Source: Bradyrhizobiaceae bacterium PARB1 (lineage in GTDB: Bacteria; Pseudomonadota; Alphaproteobacteria; Rhizobiales; Xanthobacteraceae). From it: DNA of 64,000 nt. The first letter of the stretch is position 1; the number at the start of each line of letters is the position of its first letter. The stretch covers positions 62,001 to 126,000 of the forward strand of contig NKIY01000008.1 in the NCBI GenBank assembly GCA_002256345.1. The letters are read 5' to 3'. Shown one piece after another: positions 1-11,101 of this stretch. The position numbers and the translations under genes were made by a program. The notes below the pieces were generated by a model, which worked only from the letters and a program-made list of their open reading frames with translations, made no database searches and had not been told where the DNA came from.

Positions 1-242
1 GTCGGGCAGCTTGGGCGCATGATTACAATACGGAGCGCTCGGCCGCGGCAACCTTCCAGTCGCTGCCGGGGGCATCCTTTGTCGTCAACGGCGCGCGACC
101 GGCCGCAAATGCCGCACTCACCACGGCAGAGGCCGAGTGGCGCTTCGCCAGCGGCATCAGCGTCGGCGCGACCTTCGAGGGCGAGTTCTCCGACGTGACG
201 CGGAGCTATGCGGGCAAGGGCGTGGTCCGTTACGCCTGGTAA
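1..242 (+). CDS. C-terminal end of an autotransporter beta-barrel protein (partial, 5' end outside window)
   Basis: An open frame runs from base 3 to a TAA stop at 240-242 and encodes about 79 residues. The tail reads like the last strands of an autotransporter outer-membrane barrel: alternating polar and aromatic residues, a segment ending GVSVGATFEGEF-like (actual GISVGATFEGEF), and the terminal strand GKGVVRYAW. A C-terminal aromatic residue on the last strand is the known recognition signal for outer-membrane insertion. The passenger domain and start lie upstream of the window, so substrate or adhesin function cannot be judged. Its position directly before dnaN is unusual, because dnaA commonly sits there. 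Family assignment rests only on the C-terminal strands. Confidence 0.7.
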   Translation, partial: RAAWAHDYNTERSAAATFQSLPGASFVVNGARPAANAALTTAEAEWRFASGISVGATFEGEFSDVTRSYAGKGVVRYAW

Positions 243-414
243 CGCCGAAGCCGGTCCGCATGACACGACGGTGACGCCCGCTTAATCCGTGGGCAGCGGC
301 GTCGCATCCGCCTCAAAAGTCTTGCACTTCCCGTCCTTTACCGTCACCTTGCGGTCCCCCGCGGCACCGTTCCGGCTGCCCGGACTTCCATCGGATCAAT
401 CGGGCGGATTTGTT

Positions 415-1533
415 ATGAAGGTTACCGTCGAACGCGCGCAGCTTTTGAAATCGCTCAGCCACGTGCACCGCGTGGTCGAGCGGCGGAATACGATTCCGAT
501 CCTCGGCAATGTGCTGATCCGCGCTGAAAACGCCCAATTGTCGCTGAAGGCCACCGACCTCGATCTCGAAGTCACCGAAACTTTGCCGGCAGAAACCGGC
601 ACCGCCGGTTCCACCACGGTGCCCGCGCATATGTTCTACGACATCGTGCGCAAACTGCCGGACGGCTCACAGATCGTGCTCGAGGCCGATGGCGACCGTT
701 CGGTGATGGCGATCCGCGCCGGCCGCTCGCGCTTCACGTTACAGACCCTGCCGGAGAACGATTTCCCGGATCTCGCTGCGGGCGAAATGACGCACTCGTT
801 CTCGCTGCCGGCCGCTGACATCAAACGGCTGATCGACCGCACGCAGTTTGCGATCTCCACCGAGGAGACCCGTTATTACCTGAACGGCATCTATCTGCAT
901 GCTGCAGGCACGGCCGCCGCCGCGACCCTGCGCGGCGTCGCCACTGACGGTCATCGCCTCGCACAGATCGACCTCAAGCAGCCGAAGGGCGCCGAAGGCA
1001 TGCCCGGCGTGATCGTGCCGCGCAAGACCGTGGGCGAAGTCCAGCGCTTGATCGAGGATACGGAAGCCGAGATCACCGTCGAGCTGTCGCAGGGCAAGAT
1101 TCGCTTCACTCTCGGCAATGTGGTGCTGACCTCGAAACTGATCGACGGCACCTTCCCCGATTATGGCCGCGTGATCCCGCAGAACAACGACAAGGAACTG
1201 GTGATCGACAAAAAGGATTTCGAGAATGCGGTGGACCGCGTCTCGACGATCTCCAGCGAACGCGGCCGCGCCGTGAAGCTGGCGTTGTCGGCCGGCAAGC
1301 TGGTGCTGTCGGTGACCAATCCGGATTCGGGCAGCGCAACGGAAGAGCTCGAGGTCGAATACGCCTCGGACGCGCTCGATATCGGCTTCAACTCGCGCTA
1401 CCTTCTGGATATCGCCGCACAGATCGAAGGCGAAGTCGCCGTGTTGCGCTTGGCGGACCCCGGTTCGCCGACGCTGGTGCAGGACAAGGACAACAAGGGC
1501 GCGCTATACGTGCTGATGCCGATGCGGGTGTGA
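415..1533 (+). CDS. dnaN: DNA polymerase III sliding clamp (beta subunit)
   Basis: Encodes a 372-residue beta clamp, the usual length. The homodimeric ring encircles DNA and tethers DNA polymerase III; it also docks other repair and replication proteins. The N terminus MKVTVERAQLLKSL, the block ERRNTIPIL around residues 20-30, and the C-terminal YVLMPMRV are family hallmarks. An in-frame GTG lies 126 bases upstream, but the extra residues do not resemble the clamp, and a purine-rich GGGCGGA lies just before the ATG at 415, so that start was chosen. It is followed by recF after a 166-base gap containing an inverted repeat. Confidence 0.96.
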   Translation: MKVTVERAQLLKSLSHVHRVVERRNTIPILGNVLIRAENAQLSLKATDLDLEVTETLPAETGTAGSTTVPAHMFYDIVRKLPDGSQIVLEADGDRSVMAIRAGRSRFTLQTLPENDFPDLAAGEMTHSFSLPAADIKRLIDRTQFAISTEETRYYLNGIYLHAAGTAAAATLRGVATDGHRLAQIDLKQPKGAEGMPGVIVPRKTVGEVQRLIEDTEAEITVELSQGKIRFTLGNVVLTSKLIDGTFPDYGRVIPQNNDKELVIDKKDFENAVDRVSTISSERGRAVKLALSAGKLVLSVTNPDSGSATEELEVEYASDALDIGFNSRYLLDIAAQIEGEVAVLRLADPGSPTLVQDKDNKGALYVLMPMRV

Positions 1534-1575
1534 TCGTCCCCAAATGTTATTGTCGTGGCACGGCTTGATTGGGCG

Positions 1576-1646
1576 ATCCAGTAAACACCGATGGCGCGGC
1601 ATAGCACTGGATCCAGCGTTTACTAGATCCCCGCTTTCGCGGGGAT
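1576..1646. repeat. nested inverted repeats between dnaN and recF
   Basis: Two stem-loops are visible. ATCCCCGC at 1627-1634 pairs perfectly with GCGGGGAT at 1639-1646 across a TTTC loop. An outer arm, ATCCAGTAAAC at 1576-1586, pairs with 1618-1628 with one mismatch. There is no T-run, so this does not look like a classic terminator. The ATCCCCGC...GCGGGGATGACA core resembles a short dispersed intergenic repeat that I recall from bradyrhizobial genomes; that resemblance is from memory. Confidence 0.55.
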
Positions 1647-1699
1647 GACAGGCGGAGTTACGGGGCTCACATATTCACTCACGTTGAGTCTCATCGTTC

Positions 1700-2836
1700 A
1701 TGACCGCCTCCCGCATCCATCGCCTCTCCCTCACCAATTTCCGCTCCTATCGCGCGGCATCGCTGGAGACGTCCGCCGACATGGTCGCGTTGGTGGGCCC
1801 CAACGGCGCCGGCAAGACCAATTGCATTGAGGCCATCTCATTCCTCTCTCCCGGCCGCGGCCTGCGCCGCGCCACGCTGGAAGATGTCGCGAATAATGAA
1901 GGCGACGGCTCCTGGGCCGTGTCCGCCACCGTCGAAGGCGAGGTCGGCCTCGCCACCCTTGGCACGGGCATCGACCCGCCGATAGAAGGTACCTCCATTT
2001 CGCGCCGCTGCCGCATCGATCGAGAGCCGGTGAGTTCCGCTGCTGCCTTCGGCGATCACCTGCGTATGGTGTGGCTGACGCCAGCGATGGACCAGCTCTT
2101 CATGGGCGCGGCCTCGGAGCGGCGACGGTTCTTCGATCGCCTCGTGCTGGCCATCGACAAGGATCATAACGGCCGCGTCTCCGCGCTGGAACGTAGCTTG
2201 CGTTCGCGCAACCGCCTGCTGGAAGAACGCAGCAGTGACTCGCATTGGCTGGATGCCGTCGAGCGCGAGACTGCGGAACTCGCTGTGGCTGTCGCCGCCA
2301 TGCGGAGCGAAACAGTCACCCGGCTTGCCGCGATGCTGCATGCCCGTGGGCAAGCCTCCGCCTTCCCCTCGGCAATCATCGCGCTCGATGGCTGGATGGA
2401 GCAGGCGCTGACCAGCGAGCCGGCCACGGCCGTCGAAGACCGCTACCGCATGATCCTGCGCGACAACCGCCCGCGCGATGCCGCGGCCGGCCGCACCCTG
2501 GACGGACCGCACCTCACCGACCTGCAGGTGATCTACGCACCGAAAAACATGCCGGCGCGCGATGCCTCCACCGGGGAGCAGAAGGCGCTGCTGATCGGCC
2601 TCATCCTGGCGCATGCGACGCTCGTGGCAGACATGACCGGCATCACGCCGCTGCTGCTGCTGGACGAGATCGTGGCACACCTCGATCCGGACCGGCGACG
2701 GGCGCTATTTGGGGAATTGAGCACACTCGGGGCACAGGTGTGGATGACCGGAGCGGACCCTGCGGCGTTCATCGATCTCGGCGCAATGGGGTCGGTGTTC
2801 GACGTGGTGCAGGGGAAGATTACCCGGCGGCCGTAG
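1700..2836 (+). CDS. recF: DNA replication/repair protein RecF
   Basis: Encodes a 378-residue SMC-like ATPase of the RecFOR pathway, which helps load RecA at single-strand gaps and supports replication restart. Visible motifs: N-terminal LTNFRSY typical of RecF, Walker A GPNGAGKT at residues 33-40, an ABC signature-like STGEQKALLIG near residue 290, and Walker B LLLLDEIVAHLDP near residue 315. Length and motif order match the family. It lies 166 bases after dnaN and precedes a membrane-protein gene that separates it from gyrB. In many alphaproteobacteria recF and gyrB are close together, so the FUSC gene between them is a local insertion. Confidence 0.95.
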   Translation: MTASRIHRLSLTNFRSYRAASLETSADMVALVGPNGAGKTNCIEAISFLSPGRGLRRATLEDVANNEGDGSWAVSATVEGEVGLATLGTGIDPPIEGTSISRRCRIDREPVSSAAAFGDHLRMVWLTPAMDQLFMGAASERRRFFDRLVLAIDKDHNGRVSALERSLRSRNRLLEERSSDSHWLDAVERETAELAVAVAAMRSETVTRLAAMLHARGQASAFPSAIIALDGWMEQALTSEPATAVEDRYRMILRDNRPRDAAAGRTLDGPHLTDLQVIYAPKNMPARDASTGEQKALLIGLILAHATLVADMTGITPLLLLDEIVAHLDPDRRRALFGELSTLGAQVWMTGADPAAFIDLGAMGSVFDVVQGKITRRP

Positions 2837-2924
2837 GACGGTTTGAGCGCAGCGAAAACCCATGCCCACCTGGCATCGCCGCAGCCTCCCCGGTGAATCT
2901 TCGCGTCTGAGCTCAACCCGTCCT

Positions 2925-4127
2925 ATGAATGCGGCCATGCCCAATCATCGCTTGCCGCACATTCCACTACGCGGCAAAAATCCGGCGATGCTGACTTTCC
3001 TCACCCTCCACCTGTCCCGCATCCTGCGCACCGTCTGGGCCGAACTGCGCACGCTGCCCGTGCCCGGTCCGCGCATGATCGACGAAATCGAATGCGCGTG
3101 CTCGGTGCTGCTCGCCATCGTCATCTCGCATCAGATCGGCGCGGAGAATGTCGGCTGGGCGGCCTTCTCCGGCTATATGGTGATGCGCTCGCATGTGGCC
3201 GAGAGTTTTACCCGCGGCGTATTGCGCGTCATTGGCACGCTGATCGGCGCCGGCGGGGCGCTACTGCTGGCGCCGTTCCTGTTGCCTTCGCCATGGTTGC
3301 TCGCTTTCGGCCTGATGGTGTGGGGCGGCGTGACGCTCTATTTCGCCATCGTCGGCAAACGCGCCTATGCTTGGCTATTCACCGGCCTGACCTTCCTCAT
3401 GGTGCTGATCGAGGCGATGGAACACGCGGGTGAGCCGATCCAGCGCTTCGCCGCGACGCGCGTGCTCGAAGTGCTGGCCGGCACCATTGCCTGCGTCATC
3501 GTCAGCGCGATCTCGACCTGGACGATCCGGCGGAAGCTGCCGAACCCGGACCAGACGCTGCGCGCCAAGCCGGTCGGCCAGCCCGCCAAGCAGTGGCAGG
3601 CAACTGTCGCCAAACATGCGCTGACCGGCGCCATCGCGCTCGGACTGATCCCTGCGGTCTGGCTTACCTTCGGTATTCCCGAACTCAGCCAGTCCAGCAT
3701 CACGATCTTTGCCGTGATGCTGGTGCCTGCGGCAGCGCTGGCAAACGGCGTACTGAGCCCGGTATCGTCGCGGGTGATGCAGCGACTGGTCGGTTGCCTT
3801 GCCGGCGGTTTTCTCGGCGGCGCGATCCTGCTGCTCAGCCAGCATTCGCCGGTGGCCATGACCATCGGCCTCGTGCTCGGCATCGTCATCGGCCGCCATA
3901 TCGAGAATGGCCCGCCCGCCACGAGCTATGCGGGCCTGCAATTCGTGCTCGCCTTCTTGGTTGTGCTGGTGCCCGACAACTACGCCAATGCAGCGCTGCA
4001 GCCCGGCTATGAGCGGCTGCTCGGCATCCTGTTCGGCATGGTGCTGCTCGAGCCGGTTGTGCTGGCGGCGCATCTGATCGCGCAAATCGGGCGGAAAAAC
4101 CAGGTTCGTAGCCCGGACGGAGCGTAG
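2925..4127 (+). CDS. FUSC-family (fusaric acid resistance-like) integral membrane protein
   Basis: A membrane protein of roughly 400 residues with two blocks of hydrophobic helices (about residues 50-150 and 230-370 from this start) separated by a charged linker containing TIRRKLPNPDQ. This duplicated architecture is typical of FUSC/aromatic-acid exporter-like proteins, which are proposed efflux components for organic acids; no substrate can be inferred. Start choice is uncertain: ATGs at 2862, 2925, 2937 and 2988 are all in frame and none has a convincing ribosome site. The last residues, RSPDGA, and the stop codon are encoded inside a dispersed intergenic repeat. It sits between recF and gyrB on the same strand. 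Confidence 0.75.
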   Translation: MNAAMPNHRLPHIPLRGKNPAMLTFLTLHLSRILRTVWAELRTLPVPGPRMIDEIECACSVLLAIVISHQIGAENVGWAAFSGYMVMRSHVAESFTRGVLRVIGTLIGAGGALLLAPFLLPSPWLLAFGLMVWGGVTLYFAIVGKRAYAWLFTGLTFLMVLIEAMEHAGEPIQRFAATRVLEVLAGTIACVIVSAISTWTIRRKLPNPDQTLRAKPVGQPAKQWQATVAKHALTGAIALGLIPAVWLTFGIPELSQSSITIFAVMLVPAAALANGVLSPVSSRVMQRLVGCLAGGFLGGAILLLSQHSPVAMTIGLVLGIVIGRHIENGPPATSYAGLQFVLAFLVVLVPDNYANAALQPGYERLLGILFGMVLLEPVVLAAHLIAQIGRKNQVRSPDGA

Positions 4128-4192
4128 CGAAAACCGGGGCCGGAGGCCCCGCGGAAACGCTGATTTCCGGAATACGCCGACACTCCATCCGG
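4113..4192. repeat. dispersed intergenic repeat with terminal imperfect inverted repeats
   Basis: CCGGACGGAG at 4113-4122 is matched by CTCCATCCGG at 4183-4192 (9 of 10 complementary). Inside is a perfect hairpin: CGGGGCC at 4135-4141 pairs with GGCCCCG at 4145-4151 across GGA. The phrase GTAGCCCGGA.GGAGCG.AGCGAAA resembles a very common bradyrhizobial intergenic repeat, from memory. A shorter related phrase, GAGCGCAGCGAAAACC, occurs near 2846 after recF. The element supplies the stop codon of the upstream FUSC gene. Confidence 0.6.
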
Positions 4193-4280
4193 ACGACGAA
4201 AACGGTCCTTGAAACGGGGCCTGAAACGCCTTGAAAATCGGCCAGAAAACTCCATCTATTCAACAACTTGCCGTGCCTGA

Positions 4281-6818
<2,538 letters not shown>

Positions 6819-6845
6819 GCGAACCACAACGAACTGACGATGCAA

Positions 6846-6885
6846 AACGCCCGCTTCATCGAGAATGAAGCGGGCGTTACTTTTT
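6846..6885. terminator. rho-independent terminator after gyrB
   Basis: A perfect 14-bp stem (6846-6859 with 6865-6878, 5' arm AACGCCCGCTTCAT) closes a five-base loop CGAGA and is followed by ACTTTTTG, giving a T-run at 6881-6885. It lies 28 bases after the gyrB stop. The downstream gene is on the opposite strand and its stop codon is 47 bases further on, so the hairpin may stop transcription from both sides, although the T-run favours the gyrB direction. Confidence 0.9.
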
Positions 6886-6931
6886 GTTTGAGCAGCTGCC
6901 GTAAGGCAGCATCCGTCTTACGGCGTGCGGC

Positions 6932-7909
6932 TTAGTTCGGAATCTTTGCCTTCGCGCGGGTCACGATGCTTTCCATCCGCGCCGATTCCTTGCCGATAAA
7001 CGCACCGAACTCTTCCGGCTTGTCGGCGATCACAGTCAAGCCGAGACCTTCAAGGCGCGCCTTGACGGTGGAATCATGCAGTGCATCCACAATCGCCTTG
7101 TTGAGCTTCTCGACCACGTCTTTCGGGGTCGCGGCGGGAGCCACAAAGCCGTACCAGATGCCGGCGAGAAGATCGGGTGCGCCGGCTTCCGTCGACGACG
7201 GCACGTTGGGCAGTTCTTTCTTACGCTCGGGCGCGGTGACGACAATCGGCTTCAACGTGCCGCTTTGCGCCTGCTGGACAACATTCGAAAAGTTGTCGCA
7301 GATCATGTTGACGCGGCCACCGAGCACATCCTGAATCGCCGGCGCCGGGCCCTGATAGGGAACGTGCACGATATCGACACCTTCGAGCACCTTCAGCGTC
7401 TCGCCACAGAGATGGCTGGTGCTGCCATTACCGGCCGACGCAAAGGTCAGCTTGCCCGGTTCGGCTTTCGCCAGCGCCACCAGTTCTTTCAAATTATTCG
7501 CTTTCACCGACGGATCGACGACGATCATATTTGGCGTCGAGGCCGCATTGGCGATCGGTGTGAAGTCCTTCGCAGGGTTGTAGACCGGCTTCTCATAGAT
7601 CCACTGATTGATCGCGAGCACACCGGTGGTTCCGAGCAAGATCGTGTAGCCATCAGCCGGCGCCGAAGCGACGCGGACGGCACCGATCGTGCCGTTGGCG
7701 CCACCGCGATTCTCGATGATCACCGGAACGCCATTAAGCGCCTTGGACATCAGAGGTCCCAGCAATCGCGGAATCGAATCGCTGGTGCTACCGGCCGGGA
7801 ACGGCACTACGATGGTGATCGGTTTCTCCGGCCAGCCGGTCGCATTGGCGCCGGAGACTGCGAGCGTAAACGGCAACAAGGCCGCGGCAACGAGGGTGGT
7901 CAATTTCAT
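6932..7909 (-). CDS. Bug-family (TctC-like) periplasmic solute-binding protein
   Basis: Encodes about 325 residues. The N terminus MKLTTLVAAALLPFTLA...ANA is a signal peptide, followed by WPEKPITIVVPFPAGS, the canonical opening of Bug-type binding proteins of tripartite tricarboxylate transporters. Later hallmarks are FTPIAN, PGKLTFASAGNGS and VPYQGPAPA. Such proteins bind carboxylates or aromatic acids; the matching TctA/TctB membrane genes are not in this window, so the protein is an orphan or works with a distant transporter. The ATG at 7909 was chosen because AGGA lies 10 bases upstream and the signal peptide starts there. It follows the FAD monooxygenase gene by 137 bases in the same direction, so the two are probably one catabolic operon. 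Confidence 0.9.
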   Translation of the reverse strand: MKLTTLVAAALLPFTLAVSGANATGWPEKPITIVVPFPAGSTSDSIPRLLGPLMSKALNGVPVIIENRGGANGTIGAVRVASAPADGYTILLGTTGVLAINQWIYEKPVYNPAKDFTPIANAASTPNMIVVDPSVKANNLKELVALAKAEPGKLTFASAGNGSTSHLCGETLKVLEGVDIVHVPYQGPAPAIQDVLGGRVNMICDNFSNVVQQAQSGTLKPIVVTAPERKKELPNVPSSTEAGAPDLLAGIWYGFVAPAATPKDVVEKLNKAIVDALHDSTVKARLEGLGLTVIADKPEEFGAFIGKESARMESIVTRAKAKIPN

Positions 7910-8046
7910 CGAAAAGTCCTTACTCCGTGGTCTGAACATTCTGCATGACACGTTGAGAACCGCAGCCTCGGTGCCTCCCTTCACGCAAATTCTTGTCCAG
8001 TCGACGGTCGGCTGCCGTCGATCGTTGTCTCAGAAGCGGATGGCGA

Positions 8047-9264
8047 TCACGCGGGAGCGCCAACATGCAGTGCGGCCGCGCGGTCGAGCGAATCCAGCAT
8101 CGCGATTCGGCGCAGCAGGGCGCGGCCCTTTTCCGGATCGGCCGCGGCAGCGCGAATATCGTCGCGGAACCGCGCACGATCCGCTTCGTCCTTCGCCTCG
8201 AGATTCTTCTTGTTGCGGATGGTATCGCCCTGGATCGCTTGCATGGTCACCGTACGACGCTGCAGGTCATAATCGGCGAGGATGCTTTCGCTATCCTTGC
8301 CATTGATCACCGCGCCGAGCTTGGAGGTGAGATTGAGCGCATCGTGAATGCCGCCGTTCATGCCCATGCCGCCGAGCGGATTGTTGATGTGTGCGGCATC
8401 GCCGGCAAGGAAGGAACGCCCCTTCTGGAAACTCGCGGCAACACGCTGATGCACCCGATACAGCGTCGTATGCGTGATCGGTGCCTCCACATCGTTTGGC
8501 ACGACACGCCGGATCGACGACGCGACATAGGCCTCGGACAGCGCCTCCTCATCGGACATCTCCGCCGGCACCGGCATCATCACACGCCATGCGCCGATGA
8601 TACGCAGCAGGAAGTACCAGCGTTCAGGATCGGCGACATAGCTGACCGATGACACGCCCGGGCGCAGCGCGGTGAAATCCACCGGCGTCGTCATCACCAG
8701 AAAGCGCTCCGGCCAGGTGAAGCCTTCGAACGTCATATCCTGACTGCGGCGGACGATGCTATTGGCGCCGTCGGCTCCGATCAGCCAATCGCATTCATAG
8801 GTCTTGTCCTCGCCGCCCGTGGTCACTGCCAGGGTGACCGTGTCGTTGCTCTGCGTGACCGATTTCACTTCGCAGCCGAATACGATCGAGAACAGCGGAT
8901 GATCCTTCAGCCCGTCGAGAATGATACGAGTGAGCTTGAACTGCTCGGCCTGGAGGCGGAACGGATGCCGCACCAGATCGGAGATCGCCGCGAAATCGAA
9001 GGTGCCGAGTTCGCCGTCCGCGGAGGACGAGTATTGTACCGTTGGCGCCTTGAGACCCTGCGCGATCAGTTCCTGGGCGAAGCCGAGATCGTCGAGCATG
9101 TCCAGCGTCGGCGGATGGAAGGTCGATGCGCGCGACTCGCCGCTCAACGTGTCGTTCTTCTCCAGAACCAGAACCGGAATGTTCTGCCGCACCAGATCCG
9201 CAGCAGCCACCATGCCGACCGGACCTGCACCCGCGATGATGACAGGAAGCTTCGTCACGCTCAT
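8047..9264 (-). CDS. FAD-dependent aromatic-ring monooxygenase (PheA/TfdB-type)
   Basis: Encodes about 405 residues of a group A flavoprotein hydroxylase. Seen: dinucleotide-binding IIAGAGPVGMVAA at the N terminus, the DG fingerprint LIGADGANSIVR near residue 165, and the GD motif FLAGDAAHINNPLGGMGMN near residue 285, followed by the typical helix with ALNLTSKLG. These enzymes use NAD(P)H and O2 to hydroxylate phenolic or related rings. The protein lacks the long C-terminal thioredoxin-like domain of phenol hydroxylases, resembling shorter members. It is divergent from a LysR regulator and upstream of a Bug binding protein, which suggests an aromatic-acid uptake and degradation unit. The substrate cannot be named. 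Start at 9264 was chosen over 9306 because homologous sequence begins at MSVTKLPV. Confidence 0.88.
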   Translation of the reverse strand: MSVTKLPVIIAGAGPVGMVAAADLVRQNIPVLVLEKNDTLSGESRASTFHPPTLDMLDDLGFAQELIAQGLKAPTVQYSSSADGELGTFDFAAISDLVRHPFRLQAEQFKLTRIILDGLKDHPLFSIVFGCEVKSVTQSNDTVTLAVTTGGEDKTYECDWLIGADGANSIVRRSQDMTFEGFTWPERFLVMTTPVDFTALRPGVSSVSYVADPERWYFLLRIIGAWRVMMPVPAEMSDEEALSEAYVASSIRRVVPNDVEAPITHTTLYRVHQRVAASFQKGRSFLAGDAAHINNPLGGMGMNGGIHDALNLTSKLGAVINGKDSESILADYDLQRRTVTMQAIQGDTIRNKKNLEAKDEADRARFRDDIRAAAADPEKGRALLRRIAMLDSLDRAAALHVGAPA

Positions 9265-9446
9265 TCGTCCACAACCTCGATTTGTCAGCGAACCACCGCC
9301 CGGCACGGACGCGATCCCGTCAATCAGCCAAGTCGCAGAAAATCCGGCTTCCGGCTGACTTTTATCACGGGCAGGAAGCTAGGTGCCTTGTGCTTGGGCA
9401 TGCAAACAATTTAATCTGCAGACATCTTGCGTTTTTGGAATGAACT

Positions 9447-10340
9447 ATGCGCCGCAGAATTCCGACCATCGGCGCGCTGATGGCCTTCAGCGCCGCCGCC
9501 AAGCATCTCAGCATCACCCGAGCCGCCAGCGAACTGGCGCTGACGGAGAGCGCAGTGTCACGCCAGATCGCGCAGCTGGAGACACAGCTTGGCGTCAAAC
9601 TCTTTCACCGGATCAAGAAGCGCATCACGCTGACCCGCGCGGGCGAGGCTTACAGCACCCGTGTGGCGCAGACGATCGAACGCATCGAGCGCGATGCGCT
9701 GGAAATCATGGGTTATGAGGCGGACGGCACGGTGCTCGATGTCGCCGCGCTTCCCACCGTCGGCACCCAGTGGCTGATCCCGCGCCTGCCGGATTTCTAT
9801 GCGCGCCACCCCGGCGTGGCCGTCAATGTGAGTGCGCGCAACACGCGCTTTTTCTTCAGCGAGACCGCCCTGGACGGCGCCCTCTATTTCGGCCAGCCCG
9901 ACTGGCCCGGCACGCGGGCCGACCACCTGTTCGACGAAGTGCTGCTGCCAGTCGGCTCACCGACGCTGATCGGCAGGCGCGGCGAATTGCCGCCGCGCGA
10001 GGTTGCAGAACTCCGGCTGCTGCACCTCGTCACGCGCCCCGATGCCTGGCGGCGCTGGTTCGATGCAGCCGAACTCGAAGGCACCAATGTCATCCGCGGA
10101 CCGCGCTTCGATATTCAATCCACCTTGATCAGCGCGGCAAGCTCGGGCCTTGGCGTCGCCTTGCTGCCCGAGTTCCTGATTTCCGATCAGCTCAAGTCCG
10201 GCAAATTGAGGGTCTTGTCGAGCCTGACATTAAAAAGCGTCGGCTCGTATTATTTCGCCTGTCCGGAAGAGAAAGCGGAGAACCCCCTGCTGCAGGCGTT
10301 TCGCACATGGCTGCTGGTGCAGGCGCAAGCATCCTCCTAG
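9447..10340 (+). CDS. LysR-family transcriptional regulator (GcvA-like)
   Basis: Encodes 297 residues. The N-terminal winged helix-turn-helix (residues 1-65) shows LMAFSAAAKHLSITRAA..L.LTESAVSRQI..LE..LG..LF, the LysR signature, and is followed by a type 2 periplasmic-binding fold for the effector. The phrasing of the first 65 residues is closest to the GcvA subgroup. It is transcribed away from the monooxygenase and binding-protein genes across a 182-base shared promoter, the classic arrangement in which a LysR protein controls its neighbour. The gene ends 16 bases from the convergent GntR-family gene. The coinducer is unknown, but an aromatic acid handled by the neighbouring genes is the natural guess. 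Confidence 0.9.
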   Translation: MRRRIPTIGALMAFSAAAKHLSITRAASELALTESAVSRQIAQLETQLGVKLFHRIKKRITLTRAGEAYSTRVAQTIERIERDALEIMGYEADGTVLDVAALPTVGTQWLIPRLPDFYARHPGVAVNVSARNTRFFFSETALDGALYFGQPDWPGTRADHLFDEVLLPVGSPTLIGRRGELPPREVAELRLLHLVTRPDAWRRWFDAAELEGTNVIRGPRFDIQSTLISAASSGLGVALLPEFLISDQLKSGKLRVLSSLTLKSVGSYYFACPEEKAENPLLQAFRTWLLVQAQASS

Positions 10341-10356
10341 CCGACGAAGGAATGGC

Positions 10357-11058
10357 CTAACCGGCTTCCTCGGCATAGGGCGCGAGCACATCGACGAGAT
10401 CGCGGCCGCGGGCCGGGCTCGGCTCCACAAGCGCGCGGTTCGCGACCTCCCCGAGATGCGAATGCATCAGCGTCATTGCCTTTTCGACATCGCCCTCCTG
10501 CAGCGCCTCGATGATGGCAATGTGCTCGCTGATCCCGCATTCCGATGAATGCGGCCGGCTGAACAGCGACAGCGTGAGGCAGCAACGATAGGCGATCTCG
10601 CTGACATAGCGGACCAGCACCGGGCTGTTGGTCATGGACGCCAGCAGGATGTGAAACTCGGTGGCGAGGCGAATCGAGACAGCATTAGGGCCGCCATCTG
10701 CCTCCTGCTCGGCCGCCACATGCGCCTTGAGCTTGGCGATCTGCGCTGGCTTCAGCCGACCAGCCAGCTTGCGCACGATCAGGCGCTCGAGCTCCATGCG
10801 GATATCGAAGATGTCGCGCGCATCCTGCCAGCTCGGGGTGACGACCACCGCGATGCGATTACGGCGGAGCTCGACAAGCCCTTCTGACGCCAGTTGCCCG
10901 AGCGCATGACGAGCGATGGTACGACTGACGCCAAAACGCTCCCCGAGGGAATCCTCGGGCAGCTTTGTGCCGGGCTCCAGCGCTTGCTCGATAATCGCGC
11001 GCCGGAGCGCGCGGCAGATCATCCCGACTTTGTCTTTTGGATTCGGTGTCTCTGGCAT
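10357..11058 (-). CDS. GntR-family regulator with FCD ligand-binding domain
   Basis: Encodes about 233 residues. A GntR winged helix occupies the first 75 residues: LEPGTKLPEDSLGERFGVSRT, ALGQLASEGLVELRRNR. It is followed by an all-helical FCD domain with the metal-binding pattern seen in this family: the D..R.E motif in DIFDIRMELE, EFHILLAS, and a C-terminal ISEHIAIIEALQEGD with H and D residues. It is divergent from an ABC importer-deaminase operon; two dyads rich in TGCA lie in the shared 165-base gap and are good operator candidates. FCD regulators usually repress catabolic genes and release on binding a small acid or related metabolite. The start at 11058 was preferred over 11109 because the GntR homology begins just after it. 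Confidence 0.9.
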   Translation of the reverse strand: MPETPNPKDKVGMICRALRRAIIEQALEPGTKLPEDSLGERFGVSRTIARHALGQLASEGLVELRRNRIAVVVTPSWQDARDIFDIRMELERLIVRKLAGRLKPAQIAKLKAHVAAEQEADGGPNAVSIRLATEFHILLASMTNSPVLVRYVSEIAYRCCLTLSLFSRPHSSECGISEHIAIIEALQEGDVEKAMTLMHSHLGEVANRALVEPSPARGRDLVDVLAPYAEEAG

Positions 11059-11101
11059 TCTATCGAACCTGTAGCACTTGCTGCACGCAAGCGCCTGCGC
11101 G

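Noticed and set aside
282-400. Minus-strand open stretch of about 37 codons ending at a TAA (282-284), with protein-like GDRKVTVKDGKCKTFEAD
   Set aside because: No start codon before an upstream stop and too short to identify; could be a gene remnant but is not supportable.
1838-2680. 280-codon open frame on the minus strand inside recF
   Set aside because: It lies wholly antisense to a well-conserved gene and its composition is that of a GC-rich shadow frame; no domain is visible.
9401-9420. TGCA...TGCA symmetric ends in the LysR/monooxygenase promoter, considered as a LysR T-N11-A site
   Set aside because: Only the four outer bases pair (TGCA is itself palindromic) and the T-N11-A spacing is not met.
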